The notes under the pieces: model-generated
What the model was told of the DNA's origin: nothing
Databases searched by the model: none
Seen by the model: only the letters and a program-made list of their open reading frames with translations
Made by a program: the position numbers and the translations under genes
From: an uncultured Chloroflexota bacterium
Lineage (GTDB): Bacteria > Chloroflexota > Dehalococcoidia > CAUJGQ01
DNA length: 43,825 bases
NCBI GenBank assembly: GCA_937879875.1
Contig: CALFMN010000164.1
Coordinates: forward strand, 1-43,825
Direction: 5' to 3'
Shown here: positions 9,144-17,989 of the stretch, piece by piece
Numbering within the stretch: position 1 is the stretch's first letter
Layout: each line of letters opens with the position of its first letter

Positions 9144-10588
9144 TACTACTTCGTTAGTTTCGACGCGGGCGGAAGGCTTTGATCTGGTCGGTGGCGATGA
9201 GCCAGAGCACGAGGTCCTCGAACAGCCAGACGAGCACCTGGCGATGGATCGCCGGCAGGGAGGGGCGTGGTGCGGAGGGGGGGAAGCGCCCCCTGCGGAG
9301 CGGTCGCGGCCAGGCGCTGGCAGGCCAGGAAGCTGGACGCCAGCATGACGCGCGCGAGGTGTCGGTGCAGCCCGTCCCAGCGCCGGCCTTGGTATTCATC
9401 CAGGCCGCATTCGCCTTTGGCGTCCTCATAGAACTGCTCGATCACCCAGCGGGCATGGGCGACCTGCACGAGGCGGCGGAGTGGGGTGTCAGCCGGGTAG
9501 TTGCTGTAGTAGTAGTTGGTCTCGCCCTCCTCCCCCGGCAGCGGCCGTTCCAGCAGCAGCCAGCCCTCCGGCCCGGTGGTGACACGCTCCGGATTGGTTG
9601 TCGCCGGGCTGCCCGTCGCCCGGTGCACGCGCACGGCCGCGAATTGGTTGCGCAAGCTGCCCCGCGTGCCTTCGCGCCAGGTCAGCGTCTGCCACGCGTC
9701 GGCGGCGAGGCTCGCCGCGATGCTTGCGGCCGGCTGCAGCGCTGCCGGTGGCTGCTTCCGCGGGCGGCCCCGGCCGGCATAGGCCGGCGGTGGCGCAGCG
9801 GTCACCGCCTGGACCGCCGCCGGTTCGCGCAGCCCAAAGCTCTTCTCCACCGCCACCACATAGCGGAGCTGCCGCGTCTCCAGCCCGTCGAGGAAGTGCG
9901 GGTTGCTGCCATAGCCCGCGTCGGTGGTCACGGCGGCGAAGGGGACGTCCCAGCCGCGCGCCCGGTCGATCAGGGCCAGGGCGAGTTCGATCTTGGTCGC
10001 AAAGGCGACGTCGGCGGGAATCGCTGCCCGTTGCCGGCGGTCGGGATCACTCGCCCAGGCGGCAGGCAGGTAGACGGCGGCGCTGACGGGCCAATGGCAG
10101 GGACTGCTGGACGCGGAGGCATCCTCGCTGTACTCGGCGGTGACCACGACCTGACAGTTGCCGACCTTGCCCAGCGTGCCGGAGTACTGGCGGGCCACGC
10201 CGGGCGACGCCTTGCCCTGCTTGGGCAAGCCAGTGTCGTCCAGCGCCAGGATGCCGTGCGCGGGACTGCGGGCGACCAGGTGATGGACGCGCTGCTCGTC
10301 CAGCCGCAGAGGATCCCAGATGGCATCGGTCAGGAGGTGTTGGAGGCGTTCGGTGGAGGTGCCCGCGACGGCCGCGGCGATGGTGTCGCAGTTCTTGCGC
10401 GGCAGGTCGGTGAGCAGGCCCGTCATGTAGCGCTCCAGAGCGTGACAGCTCTGGGCACGCTGGAACAGCGGGGCGAACGGGGCAAGGAATACCGCCAGCT
10501 CGGACAACGGCGCCGGCGCGGCTTTGGGAGGGGCGAGTGGGATCGTGTCCATGCCAGTCAGTCTGCCACGCTTACTAACGAAGTAGTA
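9144..10588. mobile_element. IS701-family insertion sequence, 1445 bp
   Basis: Terminal inverted repeats TACTACTTCGTTAGT lie at 9144-9158 and, inverted, at 10574-10588. CTAG flanks both ends (9140-9143 and 10589-10592), a 4-base target duplication of the type known for the IS701 family. Deleting the element with one CTAG restores the host CoA-transferase reading frame as LQDPRGRTI, which fixes the boundaries to the base. One minus-strand transposase gene fills the element. Confidence 0.92.
9154..10552 (-). pseudogene. IS701-type transposase, frameshifted near its C-terminus
   Basis: The ATG at 10552 opens a DDE transposase: LALDDTGLPKQGKASPGVAR near residue 105 (first Asp), AVTTDAGYG near 211 (second Asp) and WVIEQFYEDAKGECGLDEY near 375 (Glu), then RRWDGLHRHLARVMLASSFL. 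The frame then runs through a tract of seven C (plus-strand G7 at 9277-9283) into a non-family tail ending at 9146. The expected C-terminus, AIHRQVLVWLFEDLVLWLIA, is in another frame and ends at TAA (9154-9156) inside the terminal repeat. A one-base slip in the homopolymer therefore explains the shift. All three catalytic residues lie before it, so partial activity cannot be excluded; a sequencing error in C7 is the main alternative. Confidence 0.85.
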
Positions 10589-11707
10589 CTAGGGGCCGAA
10601 CGATCATCCACAAGCTGGCTCAGGCTGCCGACGTAGTCATCGTGAACTATCGGCTCGATACACCTGCCAAGCTGGGAATCGACTACGAGACGCTAGCACT
10701 GTTGAACCCAAGGCTGGTGTACGTCCGTAACACCGCCTACGGGCCGCGAGGACCGCTCGCTCGTCGGCCCGGGTACGACAACGTCGTCCAAGCGGCCAGC
10801 GGGATCATGGCATCATGGGGTCCGGCTCGCGATGGCCGGCCCCACTACATGCCGCTCACCATCGCCGACACGGTCGCGGCGGCGATCATCGCCTGGGCCG
10901 TGACCACCGGCCTGTATGCGCGAGAACAGATCGGTCGGGGACAGCTTATCGATACTTCCCTGCTTGCAACCGCCTTCTTCCTGCAGCCGAGCCGCTTCTT
11001 GATGGTAGATGAAGTGGATACGGAGCATGTTACTGCCATCAAGGAAGGGCTTGAGGCAGCCAGGCCTCAAGCCCACGACTTTCCTGATCTCGTGCGGCAG
11101 GTAGAGCTGCTGCGAAACGCCGGGGGCGCCGGCTTTGACGGCGCCGGCAGCTTCTATAACCGCACGTACCGCTGCAAAGGTGGCGGCTACATCTGTACCG
11201 GCGCAACGAATCACGCGCTGCGCCGCAAGTTTCAGCAGGCGCTCGGGATCGAGGATCCACGCTGGGAGCCGGGCTTCGAATTTGCCGCGGACGCGGCCAG
11301 GCGACACGAAATCGAAGAGCAGTTGGAACGGGCTTGCGAACAGAGATTCGCCGAAAAGACCGTCGGCGAATGGATCGACGTCATGACATCGTACGGTGTT
11401 CCTGCTGCTCCCGTCGTCTTTCCGGAAGAGCTCATCGGAGACGAGCAGGTGGCCGCGAATAACCTGCTGGTCGAGGTGGAGCATCAGACGCTGGGCAGCT
11501 TGACGATGGTTGGTTCGCCACTGCAGTTGTCCGAGACGCCGGTGCACAGCCACCGAGCGGCGCCGACGGTCGGCGCGGATAACGACGAGATCCTGGAGAG
11601 CCTCGGCTATTCACGGGCGGCGATCGACGACCTGCGCGCAGATCGGGTCATCAAGTAGCCGGCGGGTCTTCGCTCCGGCGAGTTGCATAGACCAGGGGAG
11701 CATGAAC

Positions 11708-12865
11708 ATGACGCCTGCCGAATGGGATTGGCGCAACGCACGGATCACCGACGAAGCGATCGAGGCGCTGCAGGCGCAGCGTGGCCGGATGGGGCCGCTC
11801 AGCCGTCCGTCCGACCCGTTCACGCTGCCGGTGATCATGCGCTTCTGCAACGGCGTCGGCGATGACAATCCGCTGTGGTTCGACGAAACGTACGCCTCAC
11901 GTACGCGGTGGGGCGGCATCATCGCGCCGCCTACCGTTCTGCATGTGCGCAGCGCACCGCACCCCGATTCGGTGAGCCAGGCAGAAGAACGCGAGCAGGA
12001 CCTGCTGCCGGGTATCTTCGCCATGGTGACCGGCGGGCGCACGGTGTTCCAGCGGCCGGTTCGTCCGGGCGATACACTGCGAACGCGGAGCGGGCTGCAT
12101 GATGTAATCGTGCGCAGGAGCAGGATGGCCGGCCGGTCGCTGGAGCAGGTCAGTGAGACGGTCTACTACAACCAGCGGGACGAGGTGGTTGCCACACATT
12201 ACGGCTCGCTCTTTCGGATGGAACGCGCTGCCGCCCGCGACAACCGCAAGGTCCTCGACCTGGAGCCGGCGCGATATACCGAAGACGAGATGGAGTCGCT
12301 CTACGCCTGCTACGAGCGCGAGCACGAGCAGCGCCGCGGCGATCGTGCGCGCTACTGGGAGGATACCGGCGTCGGGGAGGAGCTAATCACGCTGGCCAAG
12401 GGACCGTTGACCATCGGCAACATGGTAGCCTTCTTCATCGGGTGGGGCTATGCGACGATGTTCGCCAACCGCCTGGAGCACCTCTACCTGAAGGGCCATC
12501 CCGCTGAGCGGCTCGTGAACGCGGAGACGAATATCGAGGACGGGTGGGTGTCGGCGCATTGGGACGAGTACTTCGCCCACCAGAGCGGTGTGCCGCGTCC
12601 GTACGATGAGGGCATCCAACGCGTAACCTGGCTGGCCCAGCTCCTGACCGACTGGATGGGGGACGACGGCTACCTGCGAGAACTGGCCGTGCAGTTGCGC
12701 GCGGTGAACCTGCTCGGCGACGTCAGTTGGTGTACGGGACGCGTGAGCGGAAAACGGCTCGAGGGCGAGCGGCACCTGGTGGACTGCGATGTCTGGATTA
12801 CCAACCAGCGACAGGAACGTACGGCGCTCGGAACCGTGGTCGTCGAGCTGCCGGCACGCGGGTAG
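11708..12865 (+). CDS. FAS1-like/MaoC family hydratase, second copy
   Basis: A 385-residue paralogue of the protein at 4262-5434. Near the N-terminus it shows VGDDNPLWFDETYASRTRWG and GGIIAPP, the hot-dog substrate segment, and later LVNAETNIEDGWVSAHWDEY, shared almost word for word with the first copy. The ATG at 11708 is preferred because AGGGGAG ends seven bases before it; the ATG at 11702 is too close. It follows the broken CoA-transferase gene by 49 bases, the same gene pairing as elsewhere in the cluster. The enzyme should hydrate or dehydrate a CoA ester. It converges with the monooxygenase gene at 12929, with a stem-loop between them. Confidence 0.83.
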   Translation: MTPAEWDWRNARITDEAIEALQAQRGRMGPLSRPSDPFTLPVIMRFCNGVGDDNPLWFDETYASRTRWGGIIAPPTVLHVRSAPHPDSVSQAEEREQDLLPGIFAMVTGGRTVFQRPVRPGDTLRTRSGLHDVIVRRSRMAGRSLEQVSETVYYNQRDEVVATHYGSLFRMERAAARDNRKVLDLEPARYTEDEMESLYACYEREHEQRRGDRARYWEDTGVGEELITLAKGPLTIGNMVAFFIGWGYATMFANRLEHLYLKGHPAERLVNAETNIEDGWVSAHWDEYFAHQSGVPRPYDEGIQRVTWLAQLLTDWMGDDGYLRELAVQLRAVNLLGDVSWCTGRVSGKRLEGERHLVDCDVWITNQRQERTALGTVVVELPARG

Positions 12866-12905
12866 CGGCTCGGGCGCGTGAGTGGGAGATCGCAGTCACT
12901 GTGTC

Positions 12906-12921
12906 GGCGAGGCGACTCGCC
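12906..12921. terminator. Candidate stem-loop between convergent genes
   Basis: GGCGAG, a GCGA tetraloop and CTCGCC form a perfect 6-base stem in the 63-base gap between two convergent genes. No clear T tract follows on either strand, only TTCCC on the plus strand, so intrinsic termination is plausible but unproven. Confidence 0.35.
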
Positions 12922-12928
12922 TTCCCGC

Positions 12929-13993
12929 TCATCGCACAGCGGGCTGCTCTGCTCCCACCTCGTCCGCCAGCCGTACAATGCGGCCGAGGTTGCCCTGCCA
13001 CTCGGCGGGAGTAGCGCCCTCCCGACCGACCCGGATCGTGCTGATGCCCGCGTCCCGATAGGCGCGCAGCCGCTCGCGCACCATCGTCTCCGTACCGATG
13101 AGGTTCTGTCTTAGGATGATCTCGTCCGGCACCGCCGCCTGCGCCTGCTCTCTGTCGCCGGCGCGCCACAGCTCCTGCACCCGCTGTACGCCGTCCGCAT
13201 AGCCCGATCGTCTGTACAACGCCGCGTAGAAGTTGGTGTTCTCAGAGCCCATGGCGCCCATCGAGAAGGCGACGCCACCCTTGCGCTTGGCCACCGCACG
13301 ATCGACGTCGTCGGTGAACTCGACGCCCACGCCCACGTGCAGATCGACGTCCGATAGCTTTCTGCCCGCGCGCTCGGCGCCGGCCGCGATCGGCTTGAGA
13401 AAGTGGTCCGCGAGCTCCGGCTCGAACTGCGCCCCGATCCAGCCGTCGGCGATCTCGCCCGTCAGCTCGAGGCTCCTCGGACTGAGCGTCCCGAGGTAGA
13501 TGGGCACCGGCCAGAGATCCTTGATCGGGCTCCTGATCGCTTTGCCCTCGCCGCCGGGGAGCGGCAGTTCGTACACCTTGCCCTTGTAGACGAGCCGCTC
13601 ACCGCGGGAGACGAGGCGCACGACGTCGATGATCTCCCGCATACGCGTGAGCGGCCGTTTGAACGGGATCCCGTGCCAACCCTCGATCACCTGCGGCCCG
13701 CTCGTGCCGAGGCCGAGTATCAAGCGACCGTCGGAGAGCTCCTGCAGCGTCTGCGCCGTCATCGCGACCAGCCCCGGCGTGCGCGTGCCCGCCTGCATGA
13801 TGCCGGAGACGAGCTCGATCCGCTCGGTCTTCGCGGCCAAGAAGCCGAGGACGGAGACGACGTCGTGGACCCACGCCTCGGCCGTGTACACGTACTCCGC
13901 GCCGAGCCGCTCCGCCTCGACGACGTAGTTCATCGTCGTCTTCCAGTCCGCCACGTAGTCGTGCCCCATCCGGATCGTCACGGCAACCTTCAT
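12929..13993 (-). CDS. LLM-class flavin/F420-dependent oxidoreductase, MER-like
   Basis: A 354-residue luciferase-like protein with the start ATG after AGGGGAGAG. It has VVEAERLGAEYVYTAEAWVH, ELVSGIMQAGTRTPGLVAMT and LSDGRLILGLGTSGPQVIEG, the barrel segments typical of methylene-tetrahydromethanopterin-reductase-like F420 enzymes. The middle segment PVPIYLGTLSPRSLELTGEI fits the same group. It is the last gene of a minus-strand run: tandem CoA-transferase, then the monooxygenase at 14052, then this gene, with 58 bases between the last two. The likely role is an oxidation or reduction step on the CoA-activated substrate; the cofactor choice is an inference. Confidence 0.88.
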   Translation of the reverse strand: MKVAVTIRMGHDYVADWKTTMNYVVEAERLGAEYVYTAEAWVHDVVSVLGFLAAKTERIELVSGIMQAGTRTPGLVAMTAQTLQELSDGRLILGLGTSGPQVIEGWHGIPFKRPLTRMREIIDVVRLVSRGERLVYKGKVYELPLPGGEGKAIRSPIKDLWPVPIYLGTLSPRSLELTGEIADGWIGAQFEPELADHFLKPIAAGAERAGRKLSDVDLHVGVGVEFTDDVDRAVAKRKGGVAFSMGAMGSENTNFYAALYRRSGYADGVQRVQELWRAGDREQAQAAVPDEIILRQNLIGTETMVRERLRAYRDAGISTIRVGREGATPAEWQGNLGRIVRLADEVGAEQPAVR

Positions 13994-14051
13994 GAGATCT
14001 CTCCCCTCTGGGCAGTGGTATTAGGCCGGCTGGGCCAGGCGCAGCCCCCGG

Positions 14052-14912
14052 CTATCCCACCGGTACGCGCGGCATGACCGTTTCGGCGAAGCGTTCGAGC
14101 CCCGCCTGCGCCTCGCGCGTGCGCGTGAACGGCGAGACGATCAGGCGCGTAACGCCCAACTCCTCCAAGCGCAGGATCTCGTCCAGCGTCGGTTCGCCGC
14201 CACTCTGCAACACGACCTCGAAGGGCTCGTGCTCGCGCTGAAACCGCTGCCGGTAACCGACGAGCTGCTGCAGCGCGCGGGCGGCGTCTTCTACGTTCCG
14301 ATAGAGGCCGAGCCAGCCGTCGCCGAGCCGGGCGGCGCGCCGTAGCGCAGGGGCGGAGTCGCCGCCGACCAGCAGGGGCGGGCGCGGTTGCTGAATCGGC
14401 TTCGGCTCGAACTTGACCGGTCCGATGTTGAAGAACTCCCCGCGATGTTCAGGGGTGTACTGCAGCCACAGCGCGTTCAGCACCGCGATGCACTCGTCCA
14501 TGCGCCGGCCGCGGGTCATGTAGTCCAGCCCCGCGTAGGTGAACTCCTCGGCTAGCCAGCCGGCTCCCACTCCGAAGCTGAACCTGCCGCCCGAGAACAC
14601 GTCGAGACTCATCGCCGCCCGCGCGGTGACCAAGGGATCGCGCAGCGGCAGGATGTAGACAGACGTGCCAACCCTGATACGGCTCGTCACCGACGCGATC
14701 GCCGTGAGCAGGACCCAGGGGTCCATCGTCGGAATGTCGGGCGAGACGCCGGGCCGGCCCACCGAGGCATAGGGGAAGTGGGGCGCGTACTCGGTGGGCC
14801 AGATCAGGTGCTCGCCCGTCCAGATCGATTCGTATCCCAGCGCCTCGGCGTGTTTCGCTACCGCTGTGGCCGAACGATGGTGCACGCGCGTCAGGGTTAC
14901 TCCGAACTTCAC
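14052..14912 (-). CDS. LLM-class flavin/F420-dependent oxidoreductase
   Basis: A luciferase-like monooxygenase, 286 residues if started at the GTG (14912) that gives the canonical VKFGVTLTR opening. An ATG at 14960 would add 16 residues of non-family sequence and overlap an inverted repeat. Barrel segments include HAEALGYESIWTGEHLIWP, SRIRVGTSVYILPLRDPL and SGGRFSFGVGAGWLAEEFTY, followed by QQPRPPLLVGGDSAPALRRAA, close to the protein at 7961-8800. It lies between the tandem CoA-transferase and another monooxygenase gene on the same strand. The reading frame stays open upstream to 15140, but that part overlaps the CoA-transferase gene and is not credible. Confidence 0.85.
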   Translation of the reverse strand: MKFGVTLTRVHHRSATAVAKHAEALGYESIWTGEHLIWPTEYAPHFPYASVGRPGVSPDIPTMDPWVLLTAIASVTSRIRVGTSVYILPLRDPLVTARAAMSLDVFSGGRFSFGVGAGWLAEEFTYAGLDYMTRGRRMDECIAVLNALWLQYTPEHRGEFFNIGPVKFEPKPIQQPRPPLLVGGDSAPALRRAARLGDGWLGLYRNVEDAARALQQLVGYRQRFQREHEPFEVVLQSGGEPTLDEILRLEELGVTRLIVSPFTRTREAQAGLERFAETVMPRVPVG

Positions 14913-14957
14913 GGTGTGCTCCGGCTCTGCCGGCCATTCGACGCCGGCGCTGCAGCC

Positions 14958-15023
14958 CATGCTAGACTCACAAGCGGAGTCTGTAAACGGTCGTACCAAT
15001 TCCCTTAACGACCGTCTAGCATG
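14958..15023. promoter_or_regulatory. Two interlocking perfect inverted repeats upstream of a monooxygenase gene
   Basis: CATGCTAGAC (14958-14967) is matched by GTCTAGCATG (15014-15023), and inside it ACGGTCGT (14987-14994) is matched by ACGACCGT (15008-15015). The two right arms share two bases, so the stems are nearly exclusive. The site lies in the gap between the CoA-transferase stop and the monooxygenase start. It could be an operator pair, an attenuator-like structure or a processing site. Confidence 0.45.
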
Positions 15024-15042
15024 CCGAATCGCAGCCGGGTGC

Positions 15043-17187
15043 TCACGCCTCGCCCCCCGTCGCAGCAGCCAGTTCGGCCAGCACCACCTCGCGGTCTCCA
15101 TCGAGCAGAGGCGCGGGCGACGGCGTCGCGCGTTCGCCATCGACCGTCCACGGAATGCCCATGAGCGTGTGCTTCCCCGCGGCAGGGTGGTCGCTCTCGT
15201 GCAGGAAGCCAGAGCGACGGAGGCCGGCGTCGGCCAACAGAGCCGGCACCTCCATCACCGTGAACGCCGGGATGCCTTGGTCCGCGAGGTATGCCGCCGC
15301 CTGGTCGCAAACCTGCCCGGTCACCCAGGCAGCGATCCGCGCCTCGATCGCCGCTTCGTGGTGGCGGCGGGACCGAAGGTTCATATGTCGATATGGGGCG
15401 AGCCCGGCGACGGCCGCCGCGAGCGACAGCCACTGCGCTTCGGTCAGCACGCTGATCGCAAGGTACTCACCGTCGCGACAGGCGAACACGCCCTGCGGAG
15501 AGGCCACCGGGTGCCGGTTGCCAAGCAGTGGCACGGCGCCAGTTCGTTGTTGCTGAATAGCCAAGTCGGTCGACGAACAGAGCACGGATTCGGCGATGGA
15601 CACGTCGAGCCGCGCCCCTACGTGGGTCCGGTCGCGCTGGACGAGACAGGCGACGATGCCGAGCGCGCCGAAGTTGGCGCTACACGGATCGCCATAGGCG
15701 AAGCCGAGCTCCTGCGGCGGCCCGCCCGGAGAGCCGTTCGCAGAGGCCAGCCCCGAGATGGCGACAGCACCTTTGCCGTACATCGGAAACTGCCCCCAGG
15801 GCGGCGTTGCGCCGTAGCCGGAAAGGGCTGCCTCCACGATGCCGCCGGCTTCTTCAAGCTTTTGGGTGATGCCGAGCCGGTCGAGCACGCCGGGCCGAAA
15901 GTTGGAGACGAAGACATCCGCCCGGCGGATCAGCGCGTCCATCGCGTCCGCGTGGTCGGGCGCGGCGAGGTCCAGCGCGATGCTGCGCTTGCCCTGGTTG
16001 AGCTGGTTGAACGAAGCTGAGACGTTGAAGGCGAGTGGCCCCGTGGTGGGGCCGGCCCGCCGAAACAGGTCAACCCGCCCTCGCGATTCGACCTTAGTTA
16101 CCTTCGCTCCGAGGAAGGCAAGTAGTTCGCCGGCATACGGTCCCGCCCACACCCAAGACATGTCGACGACGCGGACATCGTCCAGGGGCGCCCCGCATGC
16201 TGCTATCTGCGCAGAAGCGCGTGTAACAGACGCGCCGCCGGAAGCCCGGTACAGCCACGGTAAACGAGGCAGGCGCACCGCGGCGTCACCGATGGTAATC
16301 CGCTCTCCGAGCGAACCACGCTCCCGAAACTGCGGCAAATCGCCGGCTTCGGCGCAGGCGAGGTAGATCTCCCCGCGCGTCTTCTCTCGTGTCCACTCGG
16401 CGAGCAGCGCGTGCAAGGCTGGATAGTTCTCATAGCGATCCATCCGTCCCGCGAACGCCGGCGAGTGTGCCCAATCGGGGTCGCCCATGATCTCTCGCAG
16501 CGCATGCCACTGCGACTCCTCGACGGCGGAGACGTACACGAATCCGTCTGCGCAGGGGAGGATCACATCTGGCTGAGCCGTTGTCACGCCGCGCCGCGAG
16601 ATCGGCTGGCCGGAGTAGCTGACGAAGGGAATGGTGTTGATGAGTGAGGCGATGAATTCGCGCATCGACAGCACGATATGCGTTGGAGATAAGCGGCGCA
16701 TCGAATAGCGGTAGGCGGCGAGACCCAGCGCGGCCAGCAGCACGCCGCACTGCAGCGATGCCTGGAAGCCGGCCGGTCGCAGCGGCGCGTAGTCGTTGGT
16801 ACTGTCGCCGCGCACCGACAGCCAGCCGGACGCCGCCAGCAGCGTCAATTCGGAGGCCGGCCGCCCGTCCAGCTCTACGTCGTCGAAGCAGCGCGCCTCC
16901 GCGGTGGGCAGGCGCTGAGCGAGGGCCGAGACATCGACCTCCGCGGCCGGCCCGGCGATGGCGAGATCAAAGCCGTCGGCGGAGCCGGCGGCCGCTTTGC
17001 CGAACCGAAGCGCCTCGTAGAAATCGTCGCCGCCTTCGAACGCTGCCCGGTCCCTCTGCAGGAAAGCAACCTCGGCGCCCAGCAGGCGGAGCAAGTGTCC
17101 GGCAAAGGCGGTCGTGATGTGCTCGTCAACCTGCAGGACGCGCAGTCCCCGCAGAAGGGCTCGTGAATCGTGGTCATCGTCGGGCAT
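15043..17187 (-). CDS. Tandem two-domain family III CoA-transferase
   Basis: A 714-residue fusion of two CaiB/BaiF domains. The ATG at 17187 opens MPDDDHDSRALLRGLRVLQ; a possible start at 17283 would add 32 residues of no known type. Domain 1 spans about residues 10-310 and domain 2 about 333-714 (PLDDVRVVDMSWVWAGPYAG). Domain 2 has the catalytic Asp500 in YGDPCSANFG. In domain 1 the matching position is Phe141 (AGFQASLQCG), so this half lacks the catalytic carboxylate. Only the second half is likely to form the acyl anhydride; the first may serve as the structural partner that completes the interlocked dimer fold typical of the family. It is transcribed away from the TetR gene at 17319 and heads a minus-strand operon with two monooxygenases. 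Confidence 0.85.
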   Translation of the reverse strand: MPDDDHDSRALLRGLRVLQVDEHITTAFAGHLLRLLGAEVAFLQRDRAAFEGGDDFYEALRFGKAAAGSADGFDLAIAGPAAEVDVSALAQRLPTAEARCFDDVELDGRPASELTLLAASGWLSVRGDSTNDYAPLRPAGFQASLQCGVLLAALGLAAYRYSMRRLSPTHIVLSMREFIASLINTIPFVSYSGQPISRRGVTTAQPDVILPCADGFVYVSAVEESQWHALREIMGDPDWAHSPAFAGRMDRYENYPALHALLAEWTREKTRGEIYLACAEAGDLPQFRERGSLGERITIGDAAVRLPRLPWLYRASGGASVTRASAQIAACGAPLDDVRVVDMSWVWAGPYAGELLAFLGAKVTKVESRGRVDLFRRAGPTTGPLAFNVSASFNQLNQGKRSIALDLAAPDHADAMDALIRRADVFVSNFRPGVLDRLGITQKLEEAGGIVEAALSGYGATPPWGQFPMYGKGAVAISGLASANGSPGGPPQELGFAYGDPCSANFGALGIVACLVQRDRTHVGARLDVSIAESVLCSSTDLAIQQQRTGAVPLLGNRHPVASPQGVFACRDGEYLAISVLTEAQWLSLAAAVAGLAPYRHMNLRSRRHHEAAIEARIAAWVTGQVCDQAAAYLADQGIPAFTVMEVPALLADAGLRRSGFLHESDHPAAGKHTLMGIPWTVDGERATPSPAPLLDGDREVVLAELAAATGGEA

Positions 17188-17281
17188 ATGGTTGAGGTCC
17201 TCGATACCTACAGGTTCTCGAGCGTGGATCGGGCAATTGGGACGAACGTTGGAGTCTGCCGTACGCCTTCCCCGTCCATTC

Positions 17282-17293
17282 ACACGCCTGTGT
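17282..17293. promoter_or_regulatory. Candidate TetR operator in a divergent promoter region
   Basis: ACAC-GCCT-GTGT forms a short palindrome 26 bases before the TetR start and 95 bases before the CoA-transferase start. TetR regulators commonly bind such sites between themselves and the gene they control. The half-sites are only four bases, so chance occurrence is possible. Confidence 0.3.
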
Positions 17294-17318
17294 TAGGATT
17301 GTGCCAGGGCTGAGGTTT

Positions 17319-17954
17319 ATGAACGAGACCGACCGTCCACGATCGACGCGGGACGCGGTGCGGCGCGCCGCCGCGCTCGTCTTCCTGGAACGTGGCTACA
17401 CCGACACCAGTATCCAGGAGATAGCGGACCGGCTCGGCATACCGAAGGGTAGCGCGTATCACCACGTGCAGTCCAAGGAGCAGTTTCTCTACGAAGTGCT
17501 TACCGGCGGCATGGAAGATCTACTTGGGCGGCTGGAGGCGATCGTCGAGTACCCGCTGTCGGCCGCGGACCGGTTGCGGTTAGCGATGTGGGATAGCGTC
17601 AAGGCCAGCTTCGACGATACGCAACCCGCCACGGGCATGGCGCTGCACTCCGACATCCGCTTCCTATCGGACGAACACCGCCTGGCCTATCTTGCGCTGC
17701 GCGACCGGTACCAGGCGCTGCTCGTCGACCTGGTGGAGGAGGGGATTCAGGACGGCGAGTTTCGCCCCATCGAAAATCCCAAGATGATCGTGTTCGCGAT
17801 CCTGGGCATGCTCGCCAACGTTCGCCGCTGGTTCAAGCTCGAAGGGCCGCTGAGTCTGCAGACCGTAACCGGATTCTGGTGGGATCTGATCTTTAACGGC
17901 CTCCACCCCCAACACGCCTGTGAGGACTTCGACGTGGTAGCCAGGCCATCCTGA
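17319..17954 (+). CDS. TetR/AcrR family transcriptional regulator
   Basis: A 211-residue repressor-type protein. The ATG at 17319 follows GAGG with a five-base gap; a GTG at 17301 is upstream in frame. Residues 10-60 hold the TetR DNA-binding domain: AALVFLERGYTDTSIQEIAD, then RLGIPKGSAYHHVQSKEQFL, the recognition helix region. The C-terminal ligand domain is helical and has no diagnostic motif. It is divergent from the tandem CoA-transferase operon with 131 bases between, so local control of that operon by a CoA ester or free acid is the natural inference, as for FadR- and KstR2-like members. Confidence 0.92.
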   Translation: MNETDRPRSTRDAVRRAAALVFLERGYTDTSIQEIADRLGIPKGSAYHHVQSKEQFLYEVLTGGMEDLLGRLEAIVEYPLSAADRLRLAMWDSVKASFDDTQPATGMALHSDIRFLSDEHRLAYLALRDRYQALLVDLVEEGIQDGEFRPIENPKMIVFAILGMLANVRRWFKLEGPLSLQTVTGFWWDLIFNGLHPQHACEDFDVVARPS

Positions 17955-17989
17955 GCCGGTGCGACTGGTCGGATCGAAAGTGGAGCACC

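Larger units (their letters stand above)
8885..11658 (+). pseudogene. Family III CoA-transferase broken by a frameshift and an IS701 insertion
   Basis: The start is the ATG at 8885. The N-terminus GPLAGVRIIDCSEMIAAP is in one frame, but SSLLSDLGADVIKVEP, the expected continuation, is one frame away, so one base is missing near 8973-8976. The gene is then split at CTAG (9140-9143) by the IS701 element and resumes at 10593 with GRTIIHKLAQAADVVIVNYR. Removing the element and one CTAG copy, and restoring one base, gives exactly 442 codons. The catalytic aspartate is present in LTIADTVAAA. The largest surviving piece is an open frame at 10642-11658, which lacks the CoA-binding N-terminus. An FAS1/MaoC-like gene follows 49 bases downstream. 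The two lesions mean the gene is dead even without the insertion, unless the frameshift is a sequencing error. Confidence 0.88.

Noticed and set aside
9146..10552. Programmed frameshift in the IS701 transposase
   Set aside because: IS701-family transposases are normally made from one frame, and no slippery heptamer with a downstream structure was noticed; a homopolymer slip is simpler.
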